Assembly: GCA_050944255.1 (NCBI GenBank)
Contig: JBMNQS010000004.1
Span: 1 to 62,087, forward strand
DNA from: JBMNQS01 sp050944255
GTDB lineage: Bacteria; Bacillota; Clostridia; Christensenellales; Maliibacteriaceae
Direction of reading: 5' to 3'
Length of the DNA: 62,087 nucleotides
Shown: positions 60,685 through 62,087 of the stretch, one piece after another
Numbering within the stretch: position 1 is the stretch's first letter
Layout: each line of letters begins with the position of its first letter
The notes under the pieces: generated by a model
Database searches by the model: none
Told to the model about the DNA's origin: nothing
What the model saw: only the letters and a program-made list of their open reading frames with translations
Made by a program: the position numbers and the translations under genes

Positions 60685-62087
60685 ATGGCAAATGCACAAA
60701 AGATTATCTCGGACTTACAGGCAATCCTGGGCGCGGATAAAGTCGTCACCGATCCCGAAGCCCTTCGGGTGGCCGACGGGCCCATGACCCGCCGCTTTGA
60801 ACGGGCCTTCGGCTACAAGCCGGAGCACCTTCCCATCTGCGTGGTGACCGCCTACAACACCCAGGACGTATCGCAGGCGCTGAAATACTGCAACGACAAC
60901 GGCGTCTACGTGGTGACCAAAACCGGCTCCACCTGCAGCGAGGATCAGCTGGTTTTAATCAACGACAACTCCATTTACCTGGACGCTTCCCCCATCAATC
61001 AGCTCATTGATCTGGACGAGGAAAATATGATGGCCACCGTGGGCTGCGGCATGCCGCTGGCACAACTTGAAAAACTGGCCAACGAAAAGGGCCTGACCAC
61101 CGGCCACTGTCCCCAGAGCCAGCCTCTGGCCTTCATGGGGGGCCTTACGGCCACCCGCTCCATCGGTCAGTTCTCCACCTACTACGGCGGCATTGAGGAT
61201 TTGGTGTGCGGCCTGGAGGCCGTGCTTCCAAACGGCGAGATCGTCCGCATCCGAAACGTCCCCAGAAGGGCTTCCGGCCCGGACCTGCGCCACCTTTTCA
61301 TTGGCTCGGAGGGTACCCTGGCCGTCATGACGGAGATCACGGTGAAACTGTTCACCTACTACCCCGACGATATGTGGAAGGGCGGCTTCATCGTCCGTGA
61401 TTTTCAAGTGGGCCTGGACTGCATCCGCGAGATCATCGTAAAGGGCTACCGCCCGTCGGTGGTACGCCTCTACGACAAACCGGACGTGGACAGAAACTAC
61501 GGCTCGGTTGATCTCAAGGACGAGGAAGCCTTCATGTTCTTCGTGGCTGAAGGCCCCCCCGCGCTGGCCGCCGCCACCGGCGAGGCCATCATAGAAATTT
61601 CCGCCAAATACGACGCCCGGTTCATCGGCACCGCCGCGGTGGATCACTGGCTGGATACCAGAAACGATGTCTGCGACACCATTGGCAGCGAAGAGGAACA
61701 GGAAAGCCTGCGCCAAACCGGCGCCGTCTACGCCACGGTGGAAATCAGCGCCAAATGGTCGGAGCTCAAGGACATCTACCGCGACGTCATGGCCAATGTG
61801 CCGCCCAAGTTCGATAACCTGGCCATATTCGGCGGCCACGTCTCCCACAGCTACCAGACGGGCTCCAACATCTACTTCATCTACGAGATGCTGGTGAAGG
61901 ACCCCTTGAACGCGCACAACGAGCAGTGGGAACTGATCAAGGCCATCTGCGAGGAAGTCATCAAGTACCCCACCGGCGGCATCTGCCACCACCACGGCGT
62001 GGGCAAGATCCGCGTGAAGATGATCGATCAGGAACTGGGCACGAGCCTGCCGCTGATGCAGGGCCTCAAGGATATGCTGGACCCGAA
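60685..62087 (+). CDS. FAD-binding oxidase (GlcD / alkyl-DHAP synthase-like), 3' end outside window
   Basis: 467 codons are visible and the frame is open to the right edge. The FAD_binding_4 domain includes YVVTKTGSTCSEDQLVLIND (~72) and CPQSQPLAFMGGLTATRSIG (~140), and the FAD-oxidase C-terminal domain ends in GGICHHHGVGKIRV, the HHH region typical of alkyldihydroxyacetonephosphate-synthase-like oxidases. AAGGAGG lies 10 bases before the ATG at 60685, 84 bases after the DUF1667 gene. With the GlcD-type gene on the opposite arm this is the second flavin oxidase of the divergon; each may use one of the two Etf pairs. Confidence 0.85.
   Translation, partial: MANAQKIISDLQAILGADKVVTDPEALRVADGPMTRRFERAFGYKPEHLPICVVTAYNTQDVSQALKYCNDNGVYVVTKTGSTCSEDQLVLINDNSIYLDASPINQLIDLDEENMMATVGCGMPLAQLEKLANEKGLTTGHCPQSQPLAFMGGLTATRSIGQFSTYYGGIEDLVCGLEAVLPNGEIVRIRNVPRRASGPDLRHLFIGSEGTLAVMTEITVKLFTYYPDDMWKGGFIVRDFQVGLDCIREIIVKGYRPSVVRLYDKPDVDRNYGSVDLKDEEAFMFFVAEGPPALAAATGEAIIEISAKYDARFIGTAAVDHWLDTRNDVCDTIGSEEEQESLRQTGAVYATVEISAKWSELKDIYRDVMANVPPKFDNLAIFGGHVSHSYQTGSNIYFIYEMLVKDPLNAHNEQWELIKAICEEVIKYPTGGICHHHGVGKIRVKMIDQELGTSLPLMQGLKDMLDP

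Overview
The window looks like a chromosomal segment of a GC-rich anaerobic member of the Bacillota (Clostridia-like). The signs are a Trp-specific T-box leader ahead of a complete trpEGDCFBA operon, strong GGAGG ribosome binding sites, sigma-A-type promoters, a membrane pyrophosphatase, several electron-transfer flavoproteins, an encapsulin and a collagen-like G-P-x surface protein. The first ~600 bases and ~5.4-6.65 kb are visibly more AT-rich than the rest. No rRNA, tRNA, CRISPR array or intact mobile element was seen.

Layout. 0-2.1 kb: end of an unidentified gene and a 5'-truncated YyaL/DUF255 gene. 2.4-6.3 kb: collagen-like protein, a DtxR-type repressor, and a small lipoprotein whose leader holds 11 copies of a hexamer. 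6.7-12.4 kb: a Liv-type branched-chain amino acid ABC operon (SBP-H-M-G-F) ending in a cytidylate-kinase-like gene. 12.6-22.8 kb: a metal island with an FTR1 iron permease, a P19-FtsX fusion, an ABC ATPase and a DtxR repressor in one operon, a MocR regulator with FeoA, a CsoR/P1B-ATPase pair, and an encapsulated ferritin with its encapsulin shell. 23.1-30.0 kb: PiT phosphate transporter with DUF47 partner, H+-pyrophosphatase, and a KdpDE-like two-component system. 30.2-36.9 kb: T-box and trp operon. 37.0-40.9 kb: metY with a long unexplained leader, a HAD phosphatase and an alpha/beta hydrolase.

41.0-48.3 kb: a second Liv-type transporter operon. It ends in two tandem RpiB/LacAB-type sugar-phosphate isomerases and diverges from a LacI-family regulator; a LacI-type operator sits on its start point. 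This context argues for a carbohydrate-like substrate rather than an amino acid.

48.4-62.1 kb: a divergon. Leftward: a YhfZ-type regulator, a histidine phosphatase, and a tightly overlapping block of EtfB-EtfA, a GlcD-type FAD oxidase, and a second EtfB with a ferredoxin-EtfA. Rightward: an FGGY kinase whose glycerol-binding Glu is replaced, a BON-GlpA-type dehydrogenase, a GlpB-like flavoprotein, DUF1667 and a second FAD oxidase that runs off the window. With the two isomerases, the gene set resembles polyol phosphorylation, flavin-linked oxidation and isomerisation, with electrons passed to Etf. The substrate is not known.

The least conventional items are the P19-FtsX fusion, the LacI-controlled Liv/RpiB operon, the dual-Etf divergon, and two small ORFs with good ribosome binding sites just upstream of metY and the phosphate transporter.
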